Shown piece after piece: positions 27,308 to 36,172 of a stretch of DNA of 64,000 nucleotides (positions are counted from its first letter, which is position 1; each line of letters opens with the position of its first letter). The translations under genes were made by a program, and so were the position numbers. Origin of the DNA: Pseudobdellovibrionaceae bacterium (GTDB lineage: Bacteria; Bdellovibrionota; Bdellovibrionia; Bdellovibrionales; Bdellovibrionaceae); NCBI GenBank assembly GCA_030158485.1, contig JAOASS010000009.1:1-64000 (forward strand), given 5' to 3'. The notes beneath the pieces were generated by a model. It searched no databases. It had not been told where the DNA came from and was given only the letters and a program-made list of their open reading frames with translations.

Positions 27308-28690
27308 TCAGGTAATTTGGTCCCTGTTCGCATACTTTACATCCTGTGACAACCAATGCTGGAGGGCTTTTTGTGCTCTTTCAATTTGAAACTGTTTTTT
27401 AGCGGCTTTATCACGTGTGTTGACACCACTGTTTTCGTCAACTGGCAACATTAAGCCAAAGTTAATATTTGTTGGTTGAAAATGTTCTGCACGAGACTCG
27501 TCAGTAATGGCTTCCAATAAGGAGCCAAATGCAGTTTCTCTTGGTGGCGCACTCAATTTTTGTTTTTTAACTTTTTGATTTAAAAAACGCGCAACAATTA
27601 AGCCGATACAAGTTGATTCGAAATAACCTTCAACCCCGGTGATTTGTCCTGCGAAAAAAAGCAAAGGATCTTTTTTGGAGGATAAATCTTTGTTCAATAG
27701 CTTTGGAGAATTAATATAAAGATTTCGATGAATACTACCCAGTTTTAAAAACTCAGCATTTTCTAAGCCTGGAATCATTTTGAAAACTCGGACTTGTTCA
27801 CCGTAAGCCATACGAGTTTGAAATCCCACCATATTGTAAGCTGTGCCTTCTTTATTGTCCTGTCGTAATTGAACAACAGCAAATGCATAGCGACCTGTCT
27901 TGGGGTCATCAAGTCCAACGGGCTTCATCGGACCGAATCGAAGTGTTTGGGGGCCACGATCAACCATCACTTCCACGGGCATGCAACCTTCGAAGAATGG
28001 AGTGATCTCAAAATGTTTTGGTTCAATTTTTCGAGCATTTTTAATTTCTTCTATAAATTTAAAATACTGTTCTTTATTCAAAGGACAGTTAATGTAGTCA
28101 GCAGTGCCTTTATTGTAACGGTCTGCTTTCCAAGCAATGTTCATGTCGATGGAATCAGTATCAATTATCGGTGCAATTGCATCGAAGAAATAAAGAAAAT
28201 CTCCGTCGAAGTGTTGTTGAAGTGAAAAGCTTAAATTATCGTGAGTCAGCGGGCCAGTTGCAATGACCGCGGGTCTTGGCACTTCATCTAAAGAGCTTAC
28301 GATACGGTTTGTAACTTTGATTCTGGGATGATTCCGAATCATTTCCGTGACAAGTTCTGAGAATAATTCTCTGTCGACGCCTAGGGCTTGGCCAGCTGGC
28401 ACATAAGCTTTTTTAGCGGCCTTTAAAATAAGAGATCCCATTTGTTCAGCTTCCCATTTAAGCTGGGCAGGAGCAGAAGTTGGAGTCAAGCTTCCGAATG
28501 AATTAGAGCAAACAAGTTCAGCCATTTTATCAGTTTTATGTGCAGGAGTTTGAGCTTGGCCTCTCATTTCAATCAGTTCGACTTGGAAACCTTGTTCTGC
28601 CAGCTGCCATGCGCATTCGCTGCCCGCAAGACCGGCGCCGACAACTGTCACAGTTTCATGCACTTTTTGATTGGAAAGAGTGGGGCTCAC
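27308..28690 (-). CDS. trmFO: Methylenetetrahydrofolate-tRNA (uracil-54-C5) methyltransferase
   Basis: FAD/folate enzyme that makes ribothymidine at position 54 of tRNA. The FAD-binding Rossmann motif VVGAGLAGSECAWQLAEQG lies at residues 16-34. The family markers TDKMAELVCSNSFGS, NIAWKADRYNKGTADYINCP, FEGCMPVEVM, GPMKPVGL and FAGQITGVEGY are all present. Length 460 is normal. Starts 29 bases from the divergent DUF721 gene. Confidence 0.95.
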   Translation of the reverse strand: MSPTLSNQKVHETVTVVGAGLAGSECAWQLAEQGFQVELIEMRGQAQTPAHKTDKMAELVCSNSFGSLTPTSAPAQLKWEAEQMGSLILKAAKKAYVPAGQALGVDRELFSELVTEMIRNHPRIKVTNRIVSSLDEVPRPAVIATGPLTHDNLSFSLQQHFDGDFLYFFDAIAPIIDTDSIDMNIAWKADRYNKGTADYINCPLNKEQYFKFIEEIKNARKIEPKHFEITPFFEGCMPVEVMVDRGPQTLRFGPMKPVGLDDPKTGRYAFAVVQLRQDNKEGTAYNMVGFQTRMAYGEQVRVFKMIPGLENAEFLKLGSIHRNLYINSPKLLNKDLSSKKDPLLFFAGQITGVEGYFESTCIGLIVARFLNQKVKKQKLSAPPRETAFGSLLEAITDESRAEHFQPTNINFGLMLPVDENSGVNTRDKAAKKQFQIERAQKALQHWLSQDVKYANRDQIT

Positions 28691-28719
28691 CTGCTACACC
28701 TCGTGGTTAGGAAATAAGT

Positions 28720-29112
28720 ATGGCTGATCAAGATTTTGATCCTAAATTTAAAACAGGAACGGAAGTCCTACAGGGGCTTTTTGAGAATGGCAAGTCGCCA
28801 CTTTCCGAACAGTTTTTGCGTTGGAAAATGTGGGCTCGTTGGGAAGAAATTGTAGGTTCTACATTAGCAAAGTCTTGTGAACCTGTGGGGCTTCAGTGGG
28901 GTGTCCTGATTATATGGGTGCCGCACTCGACTGTGATGCAGCAGATGATGTTTTTAAAAGAAAATATTTTGTTAGCCGTACGAAAAACATTTCCCCAAGT
29001 CAAAATTAAAGAAGTTAAATTCACTTTGGATAGAAAAGGTCTTTCTACTCATGAAGACAAGCGAACTCAAGCGAAACAGTTCGTCAAACAAATGATTCAA
29101 AAGAAAAAGTAA
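28720..29112 (+). CDS. DUF721 / DciA-like protein
   Basis: Small basic protein of 130 residues with the DUF721 pattern: a tryptophan-rich helix (RWKMWARWEEIVGSTLAKSCEP) followed by a strand-turn region (GVLIIWVPHSTVMQQMMFLKENILLAVRKTFP). In many bacteria the DUF721 protein DciA helps load the replicative helicase; that role here is only inferred. AGGAAA ribosome site upstream of the ATG. Monocistronic. Confidence 0.72.
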   Translation: MADQDFDPKFKTGTEVLQGLFENGKSPLSEQFLRWKMWARWEEIVGSTLAKSCEPVGLQWGVLIIWVPHSTVMQQMMFLKENILLAVRKTFPQVKIKEVKFTLDRKGLSTHEDKRTQAKQFVKQMIQKKK

Positions 29113-29156
29113 TTCAAAAAAATTTCAACTAAATCCCTTAAAAAGTGACACGCCGC

Positions 29157-29927
29157 CTACTGATTTGTAAGTGGGTACCCATTAACTGAGCGGCGGAGCA
29201 TGTCCTTTACTTGGCTTTTTCTTTGGGATCCGCCGAGAATATTTTTAAGTTGGTCGTGGATGCTTGGATCAGAAATGAGTGCGCCTAGAGTGCCTTCGCC
29301 TTTGTCGACTTTTGTGATGATTCGGTCTAGCTTGGCCATTGAGACTTCTGTTTTTTGTGCGATTTTTGAAAGTGATGTGGAACCGCTTTCCAAATTATTC
29401 ATAATTTTCGCGACTTTATTTTCACTATTAATTGTTTTGATCAAAATATGAACTTCTTTAATAATATCAAAAATCTTTTCCGTTTCATTTCCCTTTTCGC
29501 TTAACATAGCTAGAATATCTGTCGATTTAACAGTGTCTAGTTCCGCGCCACTTTGAAGGCGTTCAGCATCGGGACTTCCAGGAGATATATAAATATACTT
29601 ATCACCCAATGCGCCCTGAGTTCTAATTTCAGCTTGTGTGCCAACTGATAATTTCTTGAGCTCGTCGAATTGAATTTTTAACGAAACACGAACTTTGTTA
29701 CTTTTTGAATCAAATTCAAAACCATCTACATTACCAATCGGCAGTCCAGACAATGAAACGATAGAACCTTGATTTAATCCTTGGACTTGGTCAAACAAAA
29801 CAGACAGTTGAGCATTTTTGTTAAAAACACTTTTTTCTCCACCCAACATCAGAATCGTCGTGAGAACAACAATCGCCCCAATCACAATAAAAAGACCTGT
29901 CATCATAAGTTGTTTACGTGTTTCCAT
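29157..29927 (-). CDS. mlaD: MCE-domain phospholipid transport protein MlaD
   Basis: One N-terminal transmembrane helix (about 8-28), a single MCE domain (about 38-115, with IRTQGALGDKYIYISPG) and a helical C-terminal tail of about 130 residues. Assembles as a hexamer in the periplasm around MlaE in known systems. The tail is longer than that of E. coli MlaD (about 183 residues total), nearer to the MCE proteins of deltaproteobacteria. Start overlaps the mlaF stop by one base. Confidence 0.9.
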   Translation of the reverse strand: METRKQLMMTGLFIVIGAIVVLTTILMLGGEKSVFNKNAQLSVLFDQVQGLNQGSIVSLSGLPIGNVDGFEFDSKSNKVRVSLKIQFDELKKLSVGTQAEIRTQGALGDKYIYISPGSPDAERLQSGAELDTVKSTDILAMLSEKGNETEKIFDIIKEVHILIKTINSENKVAKIMNNLESGSTSLSKIAQKTEVSMAKLDRIITKVDKGEGTLGALISDPSIHDQLKNILGGSQRKSQVKDMLRRSVNGYPLTNQ

Positions 29928-30652
29928 TAGGCCAGTTCTCCTTCGATAAACTTCATCAGCGAATCATTTGGATTATCATAAATGTCAGAGCAAACCACGG
30001 AGGCTTCGACTTTTCCATTAAGTAAATAAACAAGCTTATCACAAACAGCTAAAGCGGTGGGCATATCGTGAGTAACAAGAATTGAAGTGGCACCTTGTTT
30101 TTTAAGTTTAAGAATATGTTCCTGAATTCTTTTTGTGTTAAAGGGATCAAGTCCAGCAGTAGGTTCATCGTAAAGTATGACTTCTGGTCCCATCATCAAA
30201 GCCCGCGCTAATCCCACACGTTTTTGCATTCCACCTGAAAGTTGAGACGGCAATACGTTTTCATTTCCTTTTAAACCCAATTCTTCTAATATTGTGAATA
30301 TCTTTTTACGAATTGCAGTTTCATTTAAGTTCATATGTTCTAAAATTGGATAAGCTAAGTTTTCAAACACTGTCATAGAGTCAAATAAGGCTCCACCTTG
30401 AAAGACGTAAGCCACTTTTTGTCGAATTGAAAATAATTGATCTTCATTCAGCTGAGTGATTTCTTTTCCGTCAATTATGATAGATCCCGAGTCCGGCTTT
30501 TCAAGGCCGATCAAACTTCTTAAGATCACTGATTTCCCGACGCCCGAACCGCCAATCAGCCCGACACACTCACCTTTTCTGACATAAAAGCTAACATCTT
30601 GATGTACGGCTTTTGAACCAAATGATTTTTGAAAATGTTTAACTTCAATCAT
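29927..30652 (-). CDS. mlaF: Mla-type ABC transporter ATPase
   Basis: ABC ATPase: Walker A GGSGVGKS, Q-loop YVFQGGALFDS, signature LSGGMQKRV, Walker B VILYDEPTAGLD, His switch VTHD. The KRVGLARAL segment and pairing with mlaE/mlaD assign it to lipid transport. Met at 30652 is chosen: it lies just after the mlaE stop and begins MIEVKHFQKSFG. The upstream extension to 30703 would overlap mlaE and adds only hydrophobic residues. Confidence 0.93.
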   Translation of the reverse strand: MIEVKHFQKSFGSKAVHQDVSFYVRKGECVGLIGGSGVGKSVILRSLIGLEKPDSGSIIIDGKEITQLNEDQLFSIRQKVAYVFQGGALFDSMTVFENLAYPILEHMNLNETAIRKKIFTILEELGLKGNENVLPSQLSGGMQKRVGLARALMMGPEVILYDEPTAGLDPFNTKRIQEHILKLKKQGATSILVTHDMPTALAVCDKLVYLLNGKVEASVVCSDIYDNPNDSLMKFIEGELA

Positions 30653-30653
30653 T

Positions 30654-31463
30654 TTAGATCCATTTTTCGAATATCCAAAAAAGTTTAGAAAGAAAAAAAT
30701 CACCGACTAGAATTAAAATTGAAGCCATCACAACTGCGCGTGTTGTGGCTTGACCCACTTCTTTTGTGCCGGATTTGACATTGAGTCCATAGTAGCAAGA
30801 AGGAATTGAAATAAAGAGAGAAAAAAATACTGTTTTAAAAATTCCTGAAAAATAATCTTTGAAAGTAATAGTGGTAATGACTTTCTGATAGTAAAAGTGG
30901 GGATCAAGATTTAATTCACTTGAGCCTATAAAAAGTCCGCCAGCATTTCCGACCAAATTTGCCAGTGCCACTAAAAGGGGTAAACAGATAAGACAAGCTA
31001 GTACTCTGGGAATGACAATAATCTTGATTGGAGAAGTGCCCAAAGCTCTTAGGGCATCAATCTGTTGAGTCACAGTCATCGACCCGATTTCGCTTGCGAT
31101 ACCAGCGCCAACTCGAGCCGCGATCATAAGCGCTGTGAAAACAGGACCCATTTCTCGTATGATCGTGAGCGCAACTAGTTTTGGAACATAAAGTTTTCCA
31201 CCAAACTTTTCCAAACCCAATCCAAATTGAAGCGACATGACCATTCCAATGCTCACCGCCGTGATGATAATAAGAGGGAGTGATCTCCAGCCAATAATAT
31301 AGATTTGTTCACTTAACAATTTCCAATAAAATTTACCCTTGAAAGTATCCTTGAAGATATTTTCAATTAGTTTCCAAATACCACCTACAAAAACTAAACT
31401 TTGTTCAGTTGTTTTGAGTAAACCAAAAGAGTAATCTTGAAATTGCTTGATGAGTGATGTCAT
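30654..31463 (-). CDS. mlaE: Mla-type ABC transporter permease
   Basis: MlaE/YrbE family permease with about five or six membrane helices. The family core IIREMGPVFTALMIAARVGAGIASEIGSMTVTQQIDALRALG is visible in the middle (about residues 100-140), as is PRVLACLICLPLLV. It has a longer N-terminal amphipathic segment as in MlaE. The start overlaps the lipoprotein gene by four bases. Confidence 0.93.
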   Translation of the reverse strand: MTSLIKQFQDYSFGLLKTTEQSLVFVGGIWKLIENIFKDTFKGKFYWKLLSEQIYIIGWRSLPLIIITAVSIGMVMSLQFGLGLEKFGGKLYVPKLVALTIIREMGPVFTALMIAARVGAGIASEIGSMTVTQQIDALRALGTSPIKIIVIPRVLACLICLPLLVALANLVGNAGGLFIGSSELNLDPHFYYQKVITTITFKDYFSGIFKTVFFSLFISIPSCYYGLNVKSGTKEVGQATTRAVVMASILILVGDFFLSKLFWIFEKWI

Positions 31464-32011
31464 GGAGTATGAAAACCGTTTTTAAAAGATTCAAACTCAT
31501 TTAATTCTTCATCGAATTTTTCATCGAGTCCTCCGTAGATCAAGGAAATAAGACAGTTTTTACTTTGAAAAACAGCGATTGCCATTTTCACTTTATGTGA
31601 ATCGACTTTTCCACTCACCAAAAGTTCAGCAGATTGTTTTGTATCAATTAGGCCGCGACTTGATTTAACTATTCGAGAATGCTCTATTGCATTTGCGGCA
31701 TCAGCTGCGACATCTTCAATATTTTCATTCGTTTTTTTACATTCACTTAAATAGGAAATCGTGTTGCCAGTTTTTTCGCTGATCCAAGCTTCATCTGCGG
31801 TATTTGAGGTAAAAGCAACAAAAGGAATCGCAGGTTTTGTGATTAAAGTTCTTTCTACTTTGCGGGCGGGACCAAAAGGAACTTGAACTGAAACACATGA
31901 TGTGAGTATGACCAAAACAAGACCTTGGAAGAAAATCAGACAAATTTTTATTAAGTCAGTCATGAAGTGGTTTTTCATGTGAGATTCATCGGACTTTTCA
32001 AAGTAATTCAA
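31460..32011 (-). CDS. Lipoprotein of the Mla-type operon, function unknown
   Basis: Hydrophobic segment LIFFQGLVLVILTSC with lipobox LTSC. The start is uncertain; Met codons at 32011, 31978 and 31963 are all possible and none has a strong ribosome site. The mature domain of about 140 residues has VDSHKVKMAIAVFQSKNCLISLIYGG and two cysteines but no recognised family. Its stop overlaps mlaE (ATGA), so it is part of the transporter operon. It could be an auxiliary lipoprotein of the MCE system (PqiC-like role), by position only. Confidence 0.7.
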   Translation of the reverse strand: MNYFEKSDESHMKNHFMTDLIKICLIFFQGLVLVILTSCVSVQVPFGPARKVERTLITKPAIPFVAFTSNTADEAWISEKTGNTISYLSECKKTNENIEDVAADAANAIEHSRIVKSSRGLIDTKQSAELLVSGKVDSHKVKMAIAVFQSKNCLISLIYGGLDEKFDEELNEFESFKNGFHTP

Positions 32012-32130
32012 AAGACTTAAACAACGAATTAGGACTAAAGATTGAGTCAGGGTTTTGTCGGTCCAGTCAAGGCTCTGTAGGAAAAAACGACCTATCCGTT
32101 ATCAACTGCAAATCAGACCAAAAATAAGAC

Positions 32131-32146
32131 TGGCATCACATATGCT
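32131..32146 (+). promoter_or_regulatory. Candidate sigma-54 (-24/-12) promoter for the flagellar region
   Basis: TGGCAT at 32131 and TATGCT ending at 32146. The key GG (32132-32133) and GC (32144-32145) are separated by exactly 10 bases, the canonical spacing; TGGCA matches consensus and the -12 box (TATGC for TTGC) is one base off. It lies about 65 bases before the TTG start of the TPR gene. Confidence 0.5.
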
Positions 32147-32207
32147 TAGTAATAGATTTGAATGAGTTGTGCGTTCTTTTTAAAAACCGTCGTTCAAGGA
32201 GTGAACT

Positions 32208-34922
32208 TTGGTCTGGCTTAGTTATCTATTGTTTTTTAGTTTGACGTCGGTTGTTCTTGCGTCGGATTTAAACCCCGTAAAAGCTCAAGTGAGTTTTCAA
32301 AATGAAACAGTTCATCTTGAAATGACGGGTCGTCAAAGTTGGAAATACGACGTGAATCGTAAAAATGCCGGAAGCAATACTGAAGTCCAATTGGAAGTTG
32401 ATTCGTTGTCAGAAGACTCTTTAACAGCACTTGAGAACTTTAAAAGCCAACTTGTTAAATCAATTGAGGTAAATAAAAACACGAGCCAGGGAAAAGATCA
32501 GATTATTTTTCGCCTAGCAAATGCGAATGTTGAACATTTTGATTACTTAACAGATGAGCCTTCTCGGCTTATTTTTGATTTTTATACGTCTCCAGAAAAT
32601 AAAATACCACCAGCTAAAAAACCTCAGGCTGAACAAAAAAATTCTCAGCGTTCGCTTGCAAGCGAAACGATACAAATTATGAATGAGGGCCCACTTAACG
32701 TAGAAAAAAATGTTGCGAAGTACGGATTATATGACGGCGCTGATCCTGAATTTGATCGGTTTGTCATGAAAGATTATGAAATCAAAGAGGAATCAATCAT
32801 TAAAAACAAAGATCGATTCTACATTCCTTATCCGTGGCTCATTCGCCAGCCTAAAAAGTGGAGTGATGTGGCAGACAGTGGAATTGTTTATAACGTTCAG
32901 CCTTCGACATCAGACGAAAATAAACAGATGCGTTTGTTAGAAAGACTTTTTGAAAAAAATAGAAATTTTATTTTTCTACAAACGAGAGAGTGGTTTAACG
33001 AAAAATATCCAAACTCACAATACAAAGAAATGATTGATTTCATGTCGGCGGATGTTCGCTGGAAAATATATCAGGATGGGAAAAAAGCAGCTGATTTTGA
33101 CTTGGCACTTCAATCATATAAAAATGCGATTCAAAATAATCCTAAAAGTCCAATGGCTGAAAAAATATCAATTCTAATACCTATTAGATTATTTGAAAAA
33201 GGTGACTATATAGGCTCACTCAGAGCCTTTAGCCAACATTTAGATAATAAAAACATCACGCGATCAACAGAGCTTTCGAATGATTTAGCAAAATTAGGAG
33301 TCGCACTGAGTATGATGCATATGAGGCGATTCGCAGAATCCGAAGAGCTGCTTAGAAAGCTTGAAAAATCGAGTCAGTATTCCGAAATCAAGCACGAAGC
33401 GGCTTACAGATTAGGTGATGTGAATGTCTTGTCTAAGAAGTTCAGTCAAGCAATCGAAAACTATACTCAGGCTCAATCCAAGTACCCATCTGCGCAAAAC
33501 TCATTTCCAAGTTCATATTTTAATAAGTCGGAAGCTGAATTTTGGTTAGGAAATTACAAAAAATCTTTAGAAGACTTTAGAGATTATGTCAAAAAATTTC
33601 CGGCTGATACTCATGCTCCACTAGCATTGACCCGTATTGGTGAGAACATGGAAATATTAGGTGCCGATAAATCGCGTACGATGGGCGCATATTTAGAAGC
33701 TTACTTTAGATTTGGTGAATCTTCCAATGCTGTTATTGCTCGTATTCGTATGACAGCGGCAAGAATGAAATCAATGAAACCAAAAGAAGTTGAAAATGCA
33801 ACACAGCAGATACTGTCATTGACTAAAAAAGCGAATCTGCCGGATGTCGAAAAATTAGCAACGATTCTGATCTCTGAAGGTTACAGCGAGCGCGGAGATT
33901 ATTCCAAAGCAACACAGATGTTAATCGATTTTTATCAAAAAAACCCGACGATGTCCGATGCTCAGCAATTCACGAAAAGAATTACGACAAATATTAATGA
34001 AAGAATTAAAGAAGCTGTCGATAAAGGTGATTTTATACAAGCACTTAAAACTCATCAGCAGTTTTCGGATGGCTGGCTTAAGTCATCAAATCGTCTTGAT
34101 ACGCGATTTTTTTTAGGTCGCTCTTTTGAAATGGCAGGAGTGCCTAAAGTAGCAGAAAACTATTATAAAGAAATTCTGAATCGTTTACAAAGCGTTGAAG
34201 GAACAGCGGCAGAAAAGGAAATTCGTGTTGTAGAGCATTTGCCGTCTAAGGAACAGTTATATTTAAGGCTTGCGGAAACTCAATCTAAACAAGGTAAGTT
34301 GCAAGAAGCTTATGATTCATTAAAACAAATCAGAACAGCTCAAAGTATGACTGATGATGAGCAAATCGAACGAGTTATTCTGTCTGCTGATCTTTTAACT
34401 GAAAAAGAACAATATGATTCGGCTAAAAGATTTGTCATGGAGCTTTTAAAAACATGGCAAGGCGAGCCAGAGAAAATGGTAGCGCCATATATGAAATTAT
34501 CGGAAATAGAAGCCCAATCCAATCAGCCAGAAAATGCCCTGAGGTCACTTAAAAAAATCGATGAACTGATATCAGATTCAAAAAGTGAAAAACTTGAAAT
34601 TCTTTTTAAATCTTTAGAAAAAAGAATTGAGATATCAGAAAAATCAAAGAATGAAGCTGAGCTCGTAACTGCGACTCAAAGAATGTTGGAGTTATTTGAA
34701 GAAACTAAACCAATTGCTTCAATACGATACAAACTGGGTGAAGTGTATTACAAACAAGGAAAAATTAAAAAGGCAGAACAGGCTTGGACAGGCTTCAAAG
34801 GTGCACAGTCAGAATTTTGGGGAAAATTAGCAAAAGAACAAATAAAAAATCTGACTTGGCGAGATGACTATAAAAAATATATCGAAAGAATTCCAGCCAT
34901 GAGCAAAGGAGAAAAAAAATAA
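32208..34922 (+). CDS. Large TPR-repeat protein with AMIN-like N-terminal domain
   Basis: Starts with TTG after AAGGAG (7-base spacing) and has a signal peptide (LSYLLFFSLTSVVLASD), so it is exported. Residues about 20-125 resemble an AMIN domain (VSFQNETVHLEMTG ... EPSRLIFDFYTS). From about 260 to the end are many TPR-like helical pairs (for example KHEAAYRLGDVNVLSKKFSQAIENYTQAQ and AEFWLGNYKKSLEDFRDYVKKFP). Stop and next start overlap (TAATG). Position at the head of the flagellar operon suggests a periplasmic assembly or scaffold protein for the flagellum or cell wall, but no direct homology is claimed. Confidence 0.8.
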   Translation: MVWLSYLLFFSLTSVVLASDLNPVKAQVSFQNETVHLEMTGRQSWKYDVNRKNAGSNTEVQLEVDSLSEDSLTALENFKSQLVKSIEVNKNTSQGKDQIIFRLANANVEHFDYLTDEPSRLIFDFYTSPENKIPPAKKPQAEQKNSQRSLASETIQIMNEGPLNVEKNVAKYGLYDGADPEFDRFVMKDYEIKEESIIKNKDRFYIPYPWLIRQPKKWSDVADSGIVYNVQPSTSDENKQMRLLERLFEKNRNFIFLQTREWFNEKYPNSQYKEMIDFMSADVRWKIYQDGKKAADFDLALQSYKNAIQNNPKSPMAEKISILIPIRLFEKGDYIGSLRAFSQHLDNKNITRSTELSNDLAKLGVALSMMHMRRFAESEELLRKLEKSSQYSEIKHEAAYRLGDVNVLSKKFSQAIENYTQAQSKYPSAQNSFPSSYFNKSEAEFWLGNYKKSLEDFRDYVKKFPADTHAPLALTRIGENMEILGADKSRTMGAYLEAYFRFGESSNAVIARIRMTAARMKSMKPKEVENATQQILSLTKKANLPDVEKLATILISEGYSERGDYSKATQMLIDFYQKNPTMSDAQQFTKRITTNINERIKEAVDKGDFIQALKTHQQFSDGWLKSSNRLDTRFFLGRSFEMAGVPKVAENYYKEILNRLQSVEGTAAEKEIRVVEHLPSKEQLYLRLAETQSKQGKLQEAYDSLKQIRTAQSMTDDEQIERVILSADLLTEKEQYDSAKRFVMELLKTWQGEPEKMVAPYMKLSEIEAQSNQPENALRSLKKIDELISDSKSEKLEILFKSLEKRIEISEKSKNEAELVTATQRMLELFEETKPIASIRYKLGEVYYKQGKIKKAEQAWTGFKGAQSEFWGKLAKEQIKNLTWRDDYKKYIERIPAMSKGEKK

Positions 34923-35770
34923 TGGATTTTTTAGAATTTGCTTTTGAATCGGACTTTTTAAAAAACATTCAATCTGAAGTCCGTTCATTAAGTTCTGCGC
35001 AATCTTCTGTGCTCATACTAGGAGATTCTGGGACAGGAAAAACATCTTGGGCTCATGTCATTGGGCGTTTGGGTGGGATCCCAATTGTATTTGAAAGTCA
35101 TGAAGTTCCGAAGACTATAAAGGGTTGGAAAGAGATAAGTCATAATTGGGATAAATGTCCGATTATTTTAGAGGATATCGATAAGTGGTGTTATGCAACT
35201 CAAAGTAGTTTTGCTCAATTTGTTAGAGAACATAAAAGACAATTCAAAAGAATAATCGCAACTGCTTCTACGCGGATCATAGCAAAAGTTCGAGAAGATC
35301 ATTTTCGGTCTGATGTCTATTACACTTTAGCTATCCGCAAGATTGAGCTTCCCAAAATAGGTGACTGCTTATCTGATTTCGAAAAAATTGTACAGTTCTG
35401 GATTAAAGTTCACAGCTTAACATCAGGAGCGACTCAAGCGGAGTTGTCATTTTCTGCTATTCAAAAAATGCGAAGTCATCGTTGGCCGGGGAATTTTACT
35501 GAACTCGTTAATGTTCTCGAAAGAGCTCTTTCTTTTTCACAAGGTCAAATCAGTGATCAGCATATAAAATTTGATGATTGGAGCCATGACTATTCAGAGC
35601 TTGAAGTGGGCTTGACATTGGCCACTCTTGAAAAAAAATTAATTATGCAAACGCTTCATTTGACAGCACAAAACAAATCACAAGCAGCTCGAATGTTAGG
35701 TATCAGTATTCGAACGCTAAGAAATAAATTGAACGAATATCGCCAGGAGGTAACGCATGAGCTTTTTTGA
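34922..35770 (+). CDS. Miniature NtrC-type regulator lacking receiver and GAFTGA loop
   Basis: No receiver domain; starts near an AAA+ Walker A (ILGDSGTGKT, about residues 34-43). A shortened core follows, with IILEDIDKW as Walker B, FRSDVYYTLAIRKIELP (matching the usual FREDLYYRLNV segment) and HRWPGNFTELVNVLERAL. The GAFTGA sigma-54 contact loop is absent: only about 35 residues separate Walker A and B. A Fis-type helix-turn-helix (NKSQAARMLGISIRTLRNKLNEY) closes the 282-residue protein. It overlaps flgB by 14 bases. Likely a flagellar regulator, but direct sigma-54 activation is improbable. Confidence 0.8.
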   Translation: MDFLEFAFESDFLKNIQSEVRSLSSAQSSVLILGDSGTGKTSWAHVIGRLGGIPIVFESHEVPKTIKGWKEISHNWDKCPIILEDIDKWCYATQSSFAQFVREHKRQFKRIIATASTRIIAKVREDHFRSDVYYTLAIRKIELPKIGDCLSDFEKIVQFWIKVHSLTSGATQAELSFSAIQKMRSHRWPGNFTELVNVLERALSFSQGQISDQHIKFDDWSHDYSELEVGLTLATLEKKLIMQTLHLTAQNKSQAARMLGISIRTLRNKLNEYRQEVTHELF

Positions 35771-36161
35771 TAAAACAGTAAGCGGTTTACAAACTGCTTT
35801 GTCGATGCGACAGCTAAAACAAAATGTGACGACCGCAAATATAGCAAACGCAGAAACTCCTGGCTACCAAGCAAAAAAAATTGATTTTGAAAATGCTCTT
35901 GAAAGAGCTCTTGATTTAGATGGCCTCAGGGGAATGAGTACTTCAAGCGAAGATCACATGACAGTGGGTGGTCATACTGCAAAAGTAAAACCTGAAATTT
36001 ATAACAATCCTGAAGGGGCTGTCAGTAACGATGGGAATACTGTCGATCTTGAAAAAGAAATGGCATCCTTATCGGAAAATGCCATTATGTACAAAGCAGC
36101 TTTACAATTAATAAATAAAAAATTGGCGGCATTAAAATATGCAGCATCAGATGGTCGGTAA
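35757..36161 (+). CDS. flgB: Flagellar proximal rod protein FlgB
   Basis: Part of the flagellar rod. N-terminal rod/hook motif (LSMRQLKQNVTTANIANAETPGYQAKKIDFENAL) and C-terminal ENAIMYKAALQLINKKLAALKYA helix. Length 134 is typical. AGGAGG ribosome site lies inside the end of the regulator gene. First structural gene of the flgB-flgC-fliE-fliF series. Confidence 0.95.
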   Translation: MSFFDKTVSGLQTALSMRQLKQNVTTANIANAETPGYQAKKIDFENALERALDLDGLRGMSTSSEDHMTVGGHTAKVKPEIYNNPEGAVSNDGNTVDLEKEMASLSENAIMYKAALQLINKKLAALKYAASDGR

Positions 36162-36172
36162 GGAGTTAAATC

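Noticed and set aside
27869-28225. Plus-strand frame of 118 codons opposite trmFO
   Set aside because: Antisense to a conserved enzyme with no own features.
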